This document shows, piece after piece, positions 33,047-43,813 of a DNA stretch of 64,000 bases. How positions within the stretch are numbered: the stretch's first letter is position 1; every line of letters begins with the position of its first letter. Position numbers and translations under genes: made by a program. This DNA is from Cololabis saira. Lineage: Eukaryota > Chordata > Actinopteri > Beloniformes > Belonidae. The DNA lies in contig NC_084591.1 of NCBI RefSeq assembly GCF_033807715.1, positions 49,292,415 through 49,356,414 on the forward strand. The letters run 5' to 3'. Below the pieces are notes generated by a model. It saw only the letters and a list, made by a program, of their open reading frames with translations, did no database searches and had not been told where the DNA came from.

Positions 33047-33541
33047 ATTCATTCATTCATTCATCTTCTTCCGCTTATCCGTTCCCGGGTCGCGGGGGCA
33101 GCAGCCTCAGCAGGGATGCCCAGTATCGGTATCCTGTACTTCCGGTGTCCACCACCGGGTTCTAAGATTGCTGCCGCGACAGGCACCGGAGACCTTGCGT
33201 CCACAACTTCGAGCCGCCGTGTCAACAATGGAGGCAGAGAACATGGTCCACTCGGACTCGATGTCCCCCGCCTCCCCCGGGATCCGAGAGAAGCTCTCCC
33301 GGAGGTGGGAGTTGAAGATGTCCCTGACAGAGGGTTCAGCCAGACGTTCCCAACAGACCCTTACAATCCGTTTGGGTCTGCCCGGTCTGTCCAACCTCCT
33401 CCTCCACCAGCGCATCCAACTCACCACCAGGTGGTGATCAGTTGACAGCTCAGCCCCTCTCTTCACCCGAGTGTCCAAGACATGCGGCCGAAGGTCAGAT
33501 GAAACGACAACAAAGTCGATCATTGACCTCCGGCCTAGGGT
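33047..33541 (-). mobile_element. Rex3-like internal-deletion copy nested in the hAT
   Basis: An 11-bp duplication GGAATTGAGGA (33037-33047 and 33542-33552) flanks an antisense LINE copy with an (ATTC)n tail. The 3' end (33050-33120) is joined directly to endonuclease-domain sequence. The RT is missing. Confidence 0.8.
33120..33523 (-). pseudogene. Rex3-like endonuclease C-terminal fragment
   Basis: The minus-strand frame reads IDFVVVSSDLRPHVLDTRV, then a segment with the conserved STDHHLVV motif of apurinic-like LINE endonucleases (the HH-containing last motif). A linker through RTRWWTPEVQ follows. In a full element this linker would lead to RT, but here it runs into the 3'-terminal sequence. 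The frame therefore lacks the N-terminal endonuclease residues and all of RT. It is open but cannot encode either enzyme. Confidence 0.75.
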
Positions 33542-34857
33542 GGAATTGAGGAGATTTTTACAATTCCAATTCCACTTTCGATTCTGCTTAACTATTCGGT
33601 TCCTTATCGATTTCCTTATCGATTCTCATTTGGAAAAAAGGACAACAATGAGGCAAATGGTGACATGCGACTAACTAACGTTGCTGCTGCTGCTGGGCTC
33701 AGAATTACTGACATTAGTCCGGAGTGGATTGAAAATACGACATTCATTGATTGTTATTGCTGCTGTGTACACAAATATTTTTGCATGTTGGTAGTATTCC
33801 CTCCCTTTGACGAAATATTAACTTAGTAAGTATTTCAAGTTGCCCTGTTGTCTCTTTTTTACTGAAATGTAACCAGACTATTGAGCATTTGTATTGCTTG
33901 GGCGCCATGTTTACTACTGACTGCTGGCTTACGCAACGTGTGTGATGATGTCGTGCGTTCCCACTGGAATCGAAAAGGGAATCACTTGCAAAATTTGCAA
34001 ACAATTCCAAGGAATTGAAACACTGGGAACCGGTTCCGAACAAGAACCGGTTCTCGATTCTCATCCCTAGCAACAACACAGACAGAAGCTGAAACATAGA
34101 AAGGACACTCATACTTTTATAGGAATGGTAAGGTCAACCAGATCGAGCAGAGGGATCCTCAAACTTATTAGAAGAACACGTGGAAAATGTCTGTGTATCA
34201 TTGAGAACTAATGAGTGTAACTTTGTCCTTAAAATGGTGTCATTAGAGGTTCGTTAAATCCAGGGGCGGCTGGTGATAAAAAAAATTTGGGGGGGGCACT
34301 GGCAGGTGGGGATTACAACGCAATTATAAACTCTACTTGAACATACATTTTTTTGTTATTTTTTATTACATACAGTATCACTACATATACTACAAAAACA
34401 TATACATATACTACATATACATGTAGCATATTTTACATAAACATATTTAAAATTTTTCAAGTAACAAAATAACATATTTGAACACTTTTTCAGATTTTTT
34501 CAGTTATTATATAGAGATATTGACAGATATTGTCTTAAAAATGGTTCAAATATGTTATTTTGTTATTTGAAAAATGTTAAATTTGTTTTGTTGATGATAA
34601 TATATGTTTCTGTATTTTTTTTATTTTGTGAGGGGGGATATATATTGTTTTTCGGCACTACCTTGTTCTCTATAGCTGATATAACATGAATTACTCCTAT
34701 GTGGGATCAATAAAGTTCTTATTTTTGCCATCTGAGAAGATTAAATATATTATATTTGGTGCCTAACTGTTTCCCAAGTATATTAGTGCATGTGTGAATG
34801 AATAAATGAGACGTAAAACGTACATTTCTTTGTAGAAAGGCGCTTTATGAAAATAAG

Positions 34858-35090
34858 TCCTGTGACGTCAGCCGTGACGTCACACCCAGAAAGAGTCAAT
34901 AGTAATAGTAAAAGAGAAGCCTCTAAAACTGTTCACAGGACACCTCCAGCTGTAATCACCGGCAATTACTTATCTTTGTATTCTATATTTTTAAGTCATG
35001 GACTTTATATCCGTCAAAAATGTTTTATAACGGCCAGAAAAGTCAAAGAAAAGTCTCTTTCTGGGCGTGACGTCACGGCTGACGTCACAG
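34858..35090. mobile_element. palindromic MITE with four CRE (TGACGTCA) motifs
   Basis: Arms 34858-34894 and 35054-35090 are inverted copies of about 37 bp, starting GTGACGTCAGCCGTGACGTC and ending CCAGAAAGAG. Each arm has two perfect TGACGTCA octamers. The interior is non-coding. Confidence 0.75.
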
Positions 35091-35477
35091 CCGTGTCCGT
35101 GCATTCCATGGATGTATTATATTAATATATATTATATAATTATATTATATTAATACATTAATAATATATGTAATGCTATACATGTAATAATATACATTAA
35201 TTAATATATTATATTAAAACAATTTATATTAATATTCACGTCATTGCCCCGGGGCATGATGGGAGACCCCAGAGCATCATGGGAGGTGACTCAACTGTGC
35301 ATGCTCTATGGGCCCGTTAACGTGGAAGTAAACCCGGAAGTCAGAGATTTTTTCGGCGTATGTCTATGCGCTGGCTGAGCAAAATGCATTGAAATGAATG
35401 GGCGGCCATTTTCAATGTACCATCCAGTTTTATAATACATCCATGGGGCGGATACATGTCTATGGCTGTGACTCCGG

Positions 35478-36446
35478 CCGTTTCCAAATTCGCATACTGT
35501 ACTACAAGTATACACTGATTTGGCCAAAGTGTAGTAAGTAGTATGCTGTATGTGAACAGAAATAAATCTGCAGTGTGCGAAAAATACCCGGATGTTTTAC
35601 TGATCTGGAAAAAAATTGCTTACTATATCCCAGAATGCAATGCGGCCTCGGCCGGGCAGCGCTTTTTTCTTTTTTTTCTCAAAGCTTTATTGAGAAAACA
35701 GCTGCAACCGGACAGTGATGTGATGTGATGTGATGTGATGTGAAGGCAGAAAGGACTAATTGCACCGTGGAGAGGGAGAAGGAGGAATATAAATGTAAGT
35801 AACTTTAATAACCTTTTTAATTCAATTTAGTGTAAGGACAACAATTAAAAAATGTGGGTTTTTAATAGTATGTTAGGTTTTTGTTAGTTATCTTAGTGTG
35901 CTTGCTACGTAAATAAAAGTGAACTAAGTGTTATGACAACGTTATATATCGGTAGTTCGTTGTATTTTCATGAAATAACTGCTTTTCATTGCTGTGTTTT
36001 GACAGAGAATTTGTCCGGGAGCTGAAATAAATAGATGCAGAGAGAGGGTTTGGACAAGGAGGAGAAGATGGAGAGAGAGAGACTCGACAGAGAAAAGAAC
36101 TTTGTTAATAATAAAATGTTAATTTTAATTAATAAAATGAAATTCAATAGACTAATATGTTCATTTCAATACATTTATTAAAATCCCTTTTCATCCCTTA
36201 TGTCATTTCATCAATGAATGTGGTTTTACTGCATTTAACATTTAAGATAAGATAATCCTTTATTAGTCCCACATCGGGGAAATTTGCAAAATATGGCCCG
36301 ACTGGAATGGAACCCGCTTTCGCTGTACGTAAGTCGCCTACTCAACCTGTTGAGCTACAGCTTTGTTTTGTCTGTAGTTTGTAGTTTTGTCTGAATATAA
36401 AGTGAAGCTTCATGTTTTCTTTTTTTACTAGATAGATGAATAAAGT

Positions 36447-36518
<72 letters not shown>

Positions 36519-37068
36519 GTAAAAACATGAAGCTTCACTTCATATTCAGACAAACTAACGTGACAGCTACGACTGTTAGATTTCATCTATTAAACCAACA
36601 TTTATCTTCCTAAATGATTTATTTCAGCCAGCAGTAATTCTCCACAGAGCTGCAGTTTCTCCCCGGGACGACGCCGTGGGTTGACCCGGCGATCACGTCT
36701 GTTCTCCGGCCGTGAGCTGCTGATGCGGCCGGACCGGCGGCTCTTTTGATCCCCGAAACATCGGATCAGATTTCTTAACAGGCGTTATTTGGATAAACTG
36801 AGCCCAGGGTGGGGATCTTAACGGTTACTTTTACACCTGAAAAGAAAAACGTAATAATGTGGCATATTAACAGTATTCTAGTCTGCTTTTAAATCTCATC
36901 TTTCGCTGACGTTTTGGTGCGAGATGCATTCTGGGATACACTGTAGCACACTGCTGTGTGAACGGTCTGCTGGAGCAGCGTACTGAATCCTTCATTTAGT
37001 AGGCAGTATACAGTGCATACTTTGCAGTATGTAGCATATAGTGCGGTAGTGTCCGACATCGGAAACGA
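35478..37068. mobile_element. possible DNA element with CGTTTCC ends
   Basis: Near 35478 CCGTTTCCAAATTCGCATAC, and near 37068 the complement of CGTTTCCGATGTCGG, face each other. Both are followed by TGTACTACAAG/CAGTATGTAGC-like subterminal blocks. No clean duplication was found. It contains the TCTA array and its inverted flanks. Confidence 0.35.
36389..36552. repeat. (TCTA)n array flanked by inverted repeats
   Basis: A TCTA/TATC tandem (about 36450-36517) sits between inverted arms containing GAAGCTTCATG and TACTAGATAGAT (36389-36437 and 36508-36552). The whole segment is a stem with a microsatellite loop. Confidence 0.85.
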
Positions 37069-37410
37069 CCTCCGTTTGTAGTGAGTGACAGATACAGTCG
37101 CGCGTCTACACTGTCAGGGGTGGGACTTTGATTGACAGCTCATGAATCAATCAGATTGAATGCAGGGATTAAAGTTCTCCGTCTCTAGACGGATTTCCGT
37201 CAATTCGAAAATTAGGAAAAAAAAAAAAGAAAAGAACAAAAAGGCGTAACGCGTAACCTACGCCGTAGGCTCTGCGTTGGAGTAACGCTGAACCATAAAT
37301 CAGCTTTTAGGCATTAAACTGACGCTTTTGTAAACCAATTACGCGAGCCAGAGCCTTGGTTTTAGCCAATCAGGAACAGAGGGGGGCGTGTTGGATCGAG
37401 GGGGTAGTCT

Positions 37411-37691
37411 GGGGGAGCAGTCGCCCCGTCGCCCTCCTCTCCCCGCCGCCGGAGGTGCGGCGTTCGGCCCGCCGCGCGGGGCCTTCGTCCAGCAGCGTCC
37501 CCGCGTCGTCGGGCGGGGGTCTTTCCTGGGGGGCGGTGTCCGGCGCTGCGCGGAAGGCGAGCCGGTGGGGGGGATCAGGTACGGCGGATGGCGGCGGCGA
37601 CTCTGGACGCGCGCCGGGCCATTCTCGCGGATCTCCCCAGCTGCGACGCCCGTCGGGGACCCGTTAACGCGGGCCCCCGGCGGGTCGCCTC
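37411..37691 (+). rRNA. partial 28S rDNA fragment (expansion-segment region), pseudogene
   Basis: GC-rich sequence matching what I recall of vertebrate 28S rRNA across a variable expansion segment. The best block is 37585-37650, with GGCGGCGGCGACTCTGGACG followed by CGGGCC and CCCCAGCTGCG, as in vertebrate 28S. The conserved 28S core on either side is missing, so it is a fragment, not a working rRNA gene. It lies inside the 4.75-kb hAT composite. How it arrived (retrocopy, rDNA-derived insertion or ectopic repair) cannot be told from this. Confidence 0.75.
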
Positions 37692-37958
37692 TAGGTTTAC
37701 CACCTTTCAGAAATAGAAATAAGGAACGCCTGATTTCAGCAGCGCAGGCGCCATAAAAGGGACATCCCCAAAACTTCTAAACTGCATAGAAATGTATTTA
37801 TTTTATATAAAAAAACGAAATGCTTTGATTTAAAGTGCTTTAATAGCATTGAACTTGCACGACTGTACAGACAGCCAACCATACCAGTAACTGAAATAGC
37901 CTATCCTCCTATGCTACTGTACGTCCACATCAGCCCAGATGTAGAATATAGCTATAGG

Positions 37959-38455
37959 CAGTACTGGAGTTGAGGGGGATGAGGGGGGGGTGGCATCCCC
38001 CCTGAAATAAAAACGGTCCAAATCCCCCCTTGTAAAACTGCCATCCCCCCTTTCCATCTCTTATGTCATTTCATCAATGAATGTGGTTTTACTGCTATTT
38101 CAACATTTAGAGTCATCACCAGAAAAATAACTTATTTGACAATTTTCACCTGTTTCAAGTAAATTTTCACTTGAAATAAGTAGGAAAATCTGTCAGTGGG
38201 ACAAGATATATCTTCTTATTACAAGCAAAAAAATCTTGTTTTTTCTACTTATTTCAAGTGAAAATCTACTTGAAACAGGTGAAAATTGTTGTTTTTTCCA
38301 TTGATGAGTCTTGTTTTAAGTGTAATGAGATTTCTTTTACTAAAATGAGACATTTTAACTAGAAATAGGACAAATATTCTTAAGATTTTGAGTTTTTGCA
38401 GTGATCCATTTAACTTATCCTGTGAAGGACAGAGTCATATTGATAAGTTCAGAAA
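37959..38455 (+). mobile_element. non-autonomous hAT-N element, copy 3 (right end lost)
   Basis: Starts CAGTACTGGAGTTG with one AAACGGTCCAAATC unit and most of the internal palindrome. Homology with the other copies stops at about 38455. Confidence 0.75.
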
Positions 38456-39018
38456 ACTGCAGAATTTGGTTGCTTTCCTCCTCTGAGTTGGCAGGCTGAG
38501 GGGAGACGACCACTTTATATATGTTAAAGACAGAAAAAACCTTGTTTTCACAATAGGTGCAGTGCATAAATGGAGGGGGAATATGAACTGGCCTGAAAAA
38601 TATTTTTCAGTCAAAAATATTTTTTTTGCTTTAATCCCTGTTGAATGAAGAGTGACAGAAAACATGCTGATTAGCCACGGAGGAGAGTCTTTGAGTAACC
38701 AATTAGAGACCAGCATGAAGTCACATGGAAGAAAAGTTTAAAAACATGCAATACACACTCATTTGGCCGGCGGGCCTCGCCATTGAAACCTATGTATTTC
38801 AGTCTGCACAAAAAACAACTCTGAATAAACCCAGTATGGGATGGGAAGGCTTGAAAAATTAAGTCAGACACATTTTATGAGCGCACAGATGTGATAATTA
38901 CTTTTTATTACGTAATTTATGTGTTCTGTGTCTATATATATATTTTTTTTTTTCCCTGTAATTTTAATGGGGGCGATGCCCTAGCGCCCCCTATTGACAA
39001 GCCGCCACTGGTTAAATC

Positions 39019-40063
39019 AATGCTGAGTCAAGTAAAGCTCAACGATGTGTTGGATGAACAATTTCAGAATGGCCAACAGCCTAGCAAAGCAGTTATTGTA
39101 AACATGAGGGAATTCTTGGGCTCTTTTTAAGGCAGCATTGCAGTTTCAGTGTTAGTAAAAGCTTTTTAAAGGCTCAAACAAAGTTAACTGATATTACAAT
39201 ATTTCAGATAAATAACATCAGTAAAACCTCTCTTTTTAAATTGCAATACATTGTATTGCGATTTAGTAATGCATAATGACGTGTGAAGTGTGTAAGCAGT
39301 AAGATTAATGGTGAGCACCAAGTGGTGTCAGGTTGTTTTCTTGATGACTGAAAATATCCGATCCCTATAAACGCTCTTGACTGGATGTTTTCTCATCAGG
39401 GAACCACTGTTATGACCGGCAGGTCTCGTGTCCCATATATGTAGAAGCTGCTCTAACTCTTTTAGAAAAGATGTAGGGATTTCTTACTTGCAACTCAAAA
39501 ACGCAACAAAAACATTTATATTAAGATCTGCAGATTTTGTGAATATTATGCATTGTAATCCTGGAAATATGGCACCACAATTAGGAAAGGCCTTATATTC
39601 AGACATACAGTATATAGATGCAAACATGGGTCAAACATAAATGTATTGGTTATAATGTCAAGTACAGATGCATGCAACATGGTATTCTTGTTTGTGTCCA
39701 AACGTTGGTTGCTAAAGCCCTTTACAAAACAAGTGAAACCATTAAAAAAGCTGAAAAGCCCTTGTGAGAGTATGGTGGAGTTAATTTTATAGGAGTCTCA
39801 TTCTAATTCCAGCTGAGCAACTGGAACATGGTCCTCAAAGATGAACGATTCTGTATCTGCATAGCCCGCAATTGTTCTTTTGTGCATCCATGACTGGGAA
39901 TATGCAGGTTTATAAATGATGTGCTGCAACACATCATTTCCTGGTGCACCATGCGATTTTGTCACCACCAACGATATTACTACAGTACAGCAGATTGAAT
40001 ATCATGGCATGACTGATGTTTAATTGTGCTACTCTGCATGCATCCATTTTCAAAAGCAAAAGC
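39019..40063. other. no gene recognised
   Basis: AT-rich DNA right of the hAT. The short frames (38891-39130, 39428-39640) lack domain motifs, and the first spans the hAT end. Confidence 0.4.
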
Positions 40064-40068
40064 GAATT

Positions 40069-41011
40069 AAAGCTGCAAGCAGCGATGAACGGGCCCTCGC
40101 ACTCACGGCCACCGCCCCCCATAAGCATATCAGAAATGACACCACCCATGACTTCCTATGTCAAACAATTCAAAAGTTATAACAGAAAATAGGGAGAACC
40201 AATCAGAAGAAGGGGCAGGGCTAATTCAGGCCAATGAAGCTCAAGGACTCAATACAGAGTCCGATGACACCACCCACAACTCTCTATGTCAAACCATTCA
40301 AAAGTTATGGCAGAGAAAAGTATTCTAGGGGGGCGCTGTTGAGCCATTTTGCCACGCCCATTAATGCAAACCATGAAATATCAAATTTATTGCCAGGCCT
40401 GGCTTGCATGAAAAATTTGGTGCCTTTTGGGGAACTATCAAATATGGACCAATCAGATGAAGGGGGGGCGCGCTTTTTGGCGTCTAGCATCGACACGGTA
40501 ACACTTTTGAAAGAGACAAGTAATGCGCGTAGTCGCAGGATAGAGACGCACATTTTGATGTATAACACACCTGGGTGCACGTTACGGTTCGGGCCGTATT
40601 AATTGCCGAAGGAATGGCATAAATTGCGCCAAAATTACACAATTAATTCAAAATGGCCGACATCCTGTTTGGTTTCGGGCATGACGCCAAGAGACTTTTC
40701 TTTAAGTTGTGACATGATACAGGTGTGTACCGATTTTCGTGCATGTACGTCAAACCGTATTGTGGGGCTTGAGGCACAAAGTTTTCAAGGGGGCGCTGTT
40801 GAGCCATTTTACCACGCCCATTAATGCAAACCATGAAATATCAAATTTTTCGCCAGGCCTGGCTTGGGTGCAAAATTTGGTGAATTTTTGGGCACGTTTA
40901 GGGGGAAAAAAGGCCCTCCTTTCGTCAGAAGAAAGAAAAAGAAAGAAAAAAGAAAGAAAAAAATTCCTACAGATACAATAGGGCCTTCGCACTGAAGGTG
41001 CTCGGGCCCTA
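40069..41011 (-). repeat. unclassified fish interspersed repeat, copy C
   Basis: The most complete copy, about 0.94 kb, running from ATTAAAGCTGCAAGCAGCG to GGTGCTCGGGCCCTAATT. The CCACGCCCATTAATGC and CAGGCCTGGCTTG blocks are each present twice. Flanking AATTA at both ends may be part of the element. Confidence 0.7.
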
Positions 41012-42401
41012 ATTATTGAACTTATAGCTACACTTTTAGGATCCTGTTTCAAATGAAAACCAACTCCTTGAGAACAGTGTCAGAATAAGTTTTAGAGCAT
41101 GCTACATCAAAGATCCTGGCTAACATCTGCAAACATCCAGATCTCAATCACAGTCACCAGGAACCACAAAGTAGGGCTGCACTATAAATTGTTAAACAAA
41201 AAACACCTGCACACCTTCCAGTGTGCATGCTAAATATACTGTATTTGCAGAAAACCTGTATTAATACATGTGGGTTTCACAACCTGACCAGTGTGAACTG
41301 GAAACTTGACCCAATAGTGAGGACAAGTAAATGTACGTGCACAGAAGAAAGAAACAAAACCAGAAGACGAAAGAACAGCAGAGAACCACACTGGTTCTGA
41401 ACATTTCCTCTACCTTTTTAACAGCAACCACTATTAGCCTCGGGTGTTCTGCATTATCCTCGTCTTTCATATTCAAATGAACCATAAACGGCAGCACAGG
41501 ACTGCTTTATACTCATACTCAAAACACATGTAGATGCAATAATACAACCAAAGAGCAGTATTTTGTTACCACAAACATATAAGCACACGTTATTTTCTCT
41601 CTTCTCTGCAAAAGTCCATTCTTCTCTTCCAGCAGGTCTTTATTAGAAGCCTCCTACAGTGTCCAACAAACCAGGCAAATCTGTGAGTGCTGCTGTGTCT
41701 TTGGTCCCAGTAACTGTCCCAAAACTCAGTAGAGGCCAAATCATACATAAACATCAACACACATAATACTTTATGCAAACACAATCGGAATTGCAGGGCT
41801 ACAAAAATCTCTGTCGTCAGTTTACAGAAAAAATTTCGCAACAAACAACAGAATTCTCATTAACAGAATCAAACACCACGAAAGGATAAATGTCAATGCC
41901 AAATGAGAGAACAATGTCATCAGTTGTTGGAGGTGAGCTCTAACAAAGACAACGCTGTGGCATCTGGAGCCAATTAGTGTCCGTTTCAATTTCAGGATTT
42001 GCACATGTAAAAGCTGCAATGAAAAGCCTGAAAAAAAAAAAAAAAAAAAAGCCCACCCCCAAAAAACACCAGCCTCTTGTGTGAACATGCATGAAATGTT
42101 TTCATTTGTAAGACTGAAATCACCCCAGTCAATTCATTTCAAATCATCATCAGGAGACATGATCTATCTAACTATTTTTACTTTGATTCAGTGGCCATTA
42201 ATATTGAAAGAGGACCTGTTTGCCTAAGTAATATTCATTTACTTAATCAACTGTTTTACTCTGCCCTAGTTTTCATTTATCTTAAAGTATATTTTTCTAC
42301 TATAATATATATGCATTTCTAAGACAGTGAATTCACTTCTTGATATCAAGTATCAATGTGTATGAACTTCCCGTTTATCTCATCAAGAATACCTAAATCA
42401 A
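41012..42401. other. no gene recognised
   Basis: AT-rich DNA with random-looking frames and one A-run (42029-42048). No element ends were recognised. Confidence 0.4.
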
Positions 42402-43191
42402 TTAAAGCTGCAAGCAGCGATGAACGGTCCTCCACCCTTGTGCACGTTCAGGTTGCAGTGGAAGCTTGTATGACTTGATGTAGATTCTTCAGGACTGGAC
42501 ATTTAGCGGATGAAACCACCCACGACTCTCTATATCAAACCATTCAAAAGTTATGGAAGAAAGTAGGATCTATCAGATATCGACCAATCAGATGAAGGGG
42601 CGGGGCTAATTTGCAGCAATTGTGTTCAAGGACTCAAAACCATGTCCGATGACACCACCCACATGTCTTTATGTCAAACCATTCAAAAGTTATTGCAGAA
42701 AATCAGAACTATCACATATGGACCAATCAGAAGAAGGGGCGGGGCTAATTTGCACCAATTAAGGTGAATGAGTCAAAACCGAGTCGGATGACACCACCCA
42801 CGACTCTCTATGTCAAACCATTCAAAGGTTATAGTAGAAAATAGGGACAATCAAATATTGACCAATCAGAAGAAGGGACGGGGCTATTTCATGCTAATGA
42901 AGGTCAAGTACTCAAAACCGAGTCCGATGACACCACCCACAAGTCTTTAAGTCAAACCATTCAAAAGTTATGGCAGAAAGTAGGAACTGTCAAATATGGA
43001 CCAATCAGATGAAGGTGGGACGCGCTTTTTGGCATCTATCGTCGCCACGGTAACGCTTTTGACTGAGAAAAGTAATGCGCATCGTCGCAGGATGGAGACG
43101 CACATTTTGATGTATAACACACCTGGGTGCACGTTACGGTTCGGGCCGTATTAACTGCCGAAGGAATGGCATAAATTGCGCCAAAATTACA
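42402..43191 (-). repeat. unclassified fish interspersed repeat, copy D (cut by BEL)
   Basis: Four direct units of about 139 bp (starts near 42511, 42649, 42788 and 42927), each with CACCACCCAC and AACCATTCAAAAGTTAT-like blocks. The right part reaches GCGCCAAAATTAC and stops just before the BEL target site. Confidence 0.7.
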
Positions 43192-43196
43192 TGCTT

Positions 43197-43704
43197 TGTC
43201 ATGGCACACATTCTGTGGCCTCAAATTATTTCTCTTTTGCACCACCTGGTGGTAGTTTAGTAGTGTAAGTTAAGTGTTTCTGAGTGGTTAATTCAGATCA
43301 TGTGACTCAGTCAGCCAGGAAAAGCTCCCCATGCGGTCAGAGAGACAGCTTCTCTCCTCTTTTCTTCGCGTTTGTGCCTTGGAGACTCTTTGCTTGTAAG
43401 TTCATCACCTTTTAATGTTTTGGGGAAATTTATATACTTATATATTGTTTGAAATTCATATGTTTAGTTTGTTAAAAATACTAAGCCAAGCTAAATGTAA
43501 CTTCTTGTCGTAACAGGTGTACGTAAGCAATGTAAATTCATTTATGTTGTATATTTTTCGTAACTAAAGCTTTGTAAATTTGTGTTTATTTCAGTTTTAC
43601 ATAAAGAATGGAAAGAAGAGAAACTGCGTTCGACTTTCTCTGAATCCTGTCTGTTAGCTATCTGTCAGTGGTGCGTAGATGATACACGTATCAGGGACAG
43701 AATA
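43197..43704 (+). repeat. 5' LTR of BEL element
   Basis: 508 bp beginning TGTCATGGCAC and ending CAGGGACAGAATA. It is the same as the 3' LTR on reading. No convincing primer binding site could be named just after it. Confidence 0.9.
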
Positions 43705-43813
43705 GTAAAAAAGCAACGCTACAGCGGGCACAACAGCTCAAGAAAGCAAGCTTCACCTCAAATATTCCTCACACATCATCAAGCTCCATACGCCTGGTAG
43801 GCAACGGCAATAC

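Larger units (their letters stand above)
33029..34069. mobile_element. non-autonomous hAT with exact 8-bp duplication
   Basis: GCAACAAC occurs at 33021-33028 and 34070-34077. Inverted ends TAGGGATGGGAATTGAG and (complement) TAGGGATGAGAATCGAG match at 15 of 17 positions. The interior has GGTTCC/GGAACC subterminal blocks but no transposase. A Rex3-like fragment is nested at 33047-33541, so the empty element is about 0.5 kb. Confidence 0.85.
34261..39010. mobile_element. 4.75-kb hAT composite with exact 8-bp duplication
   Basis: GTTAAATC occurs at 34253-34260 and 39011-39018. The ends CAGGGGCGGCTGGTGAT and (complement) CAGTGGCGGCTTGTCA form imperfect inverted repeats. No transposase is recognised inside. 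Nested within are a palindromic MITE, a possible second DNA element, a 28S rDNA fragment and hAT-N copy 3. Confidence 0.75.

Noticed and set aside
37356..37756. A GC-rich protein-coding exon
   Set aside because: The frames across it are incidental; the nucleotide sequence matches 28S rDNA order instead.
41261..41497. Small minus-strand frame that could be an exon
   Set aside because: No domain, no splice-site context that I can support and a hydrophobic run in AT-rich DNA.
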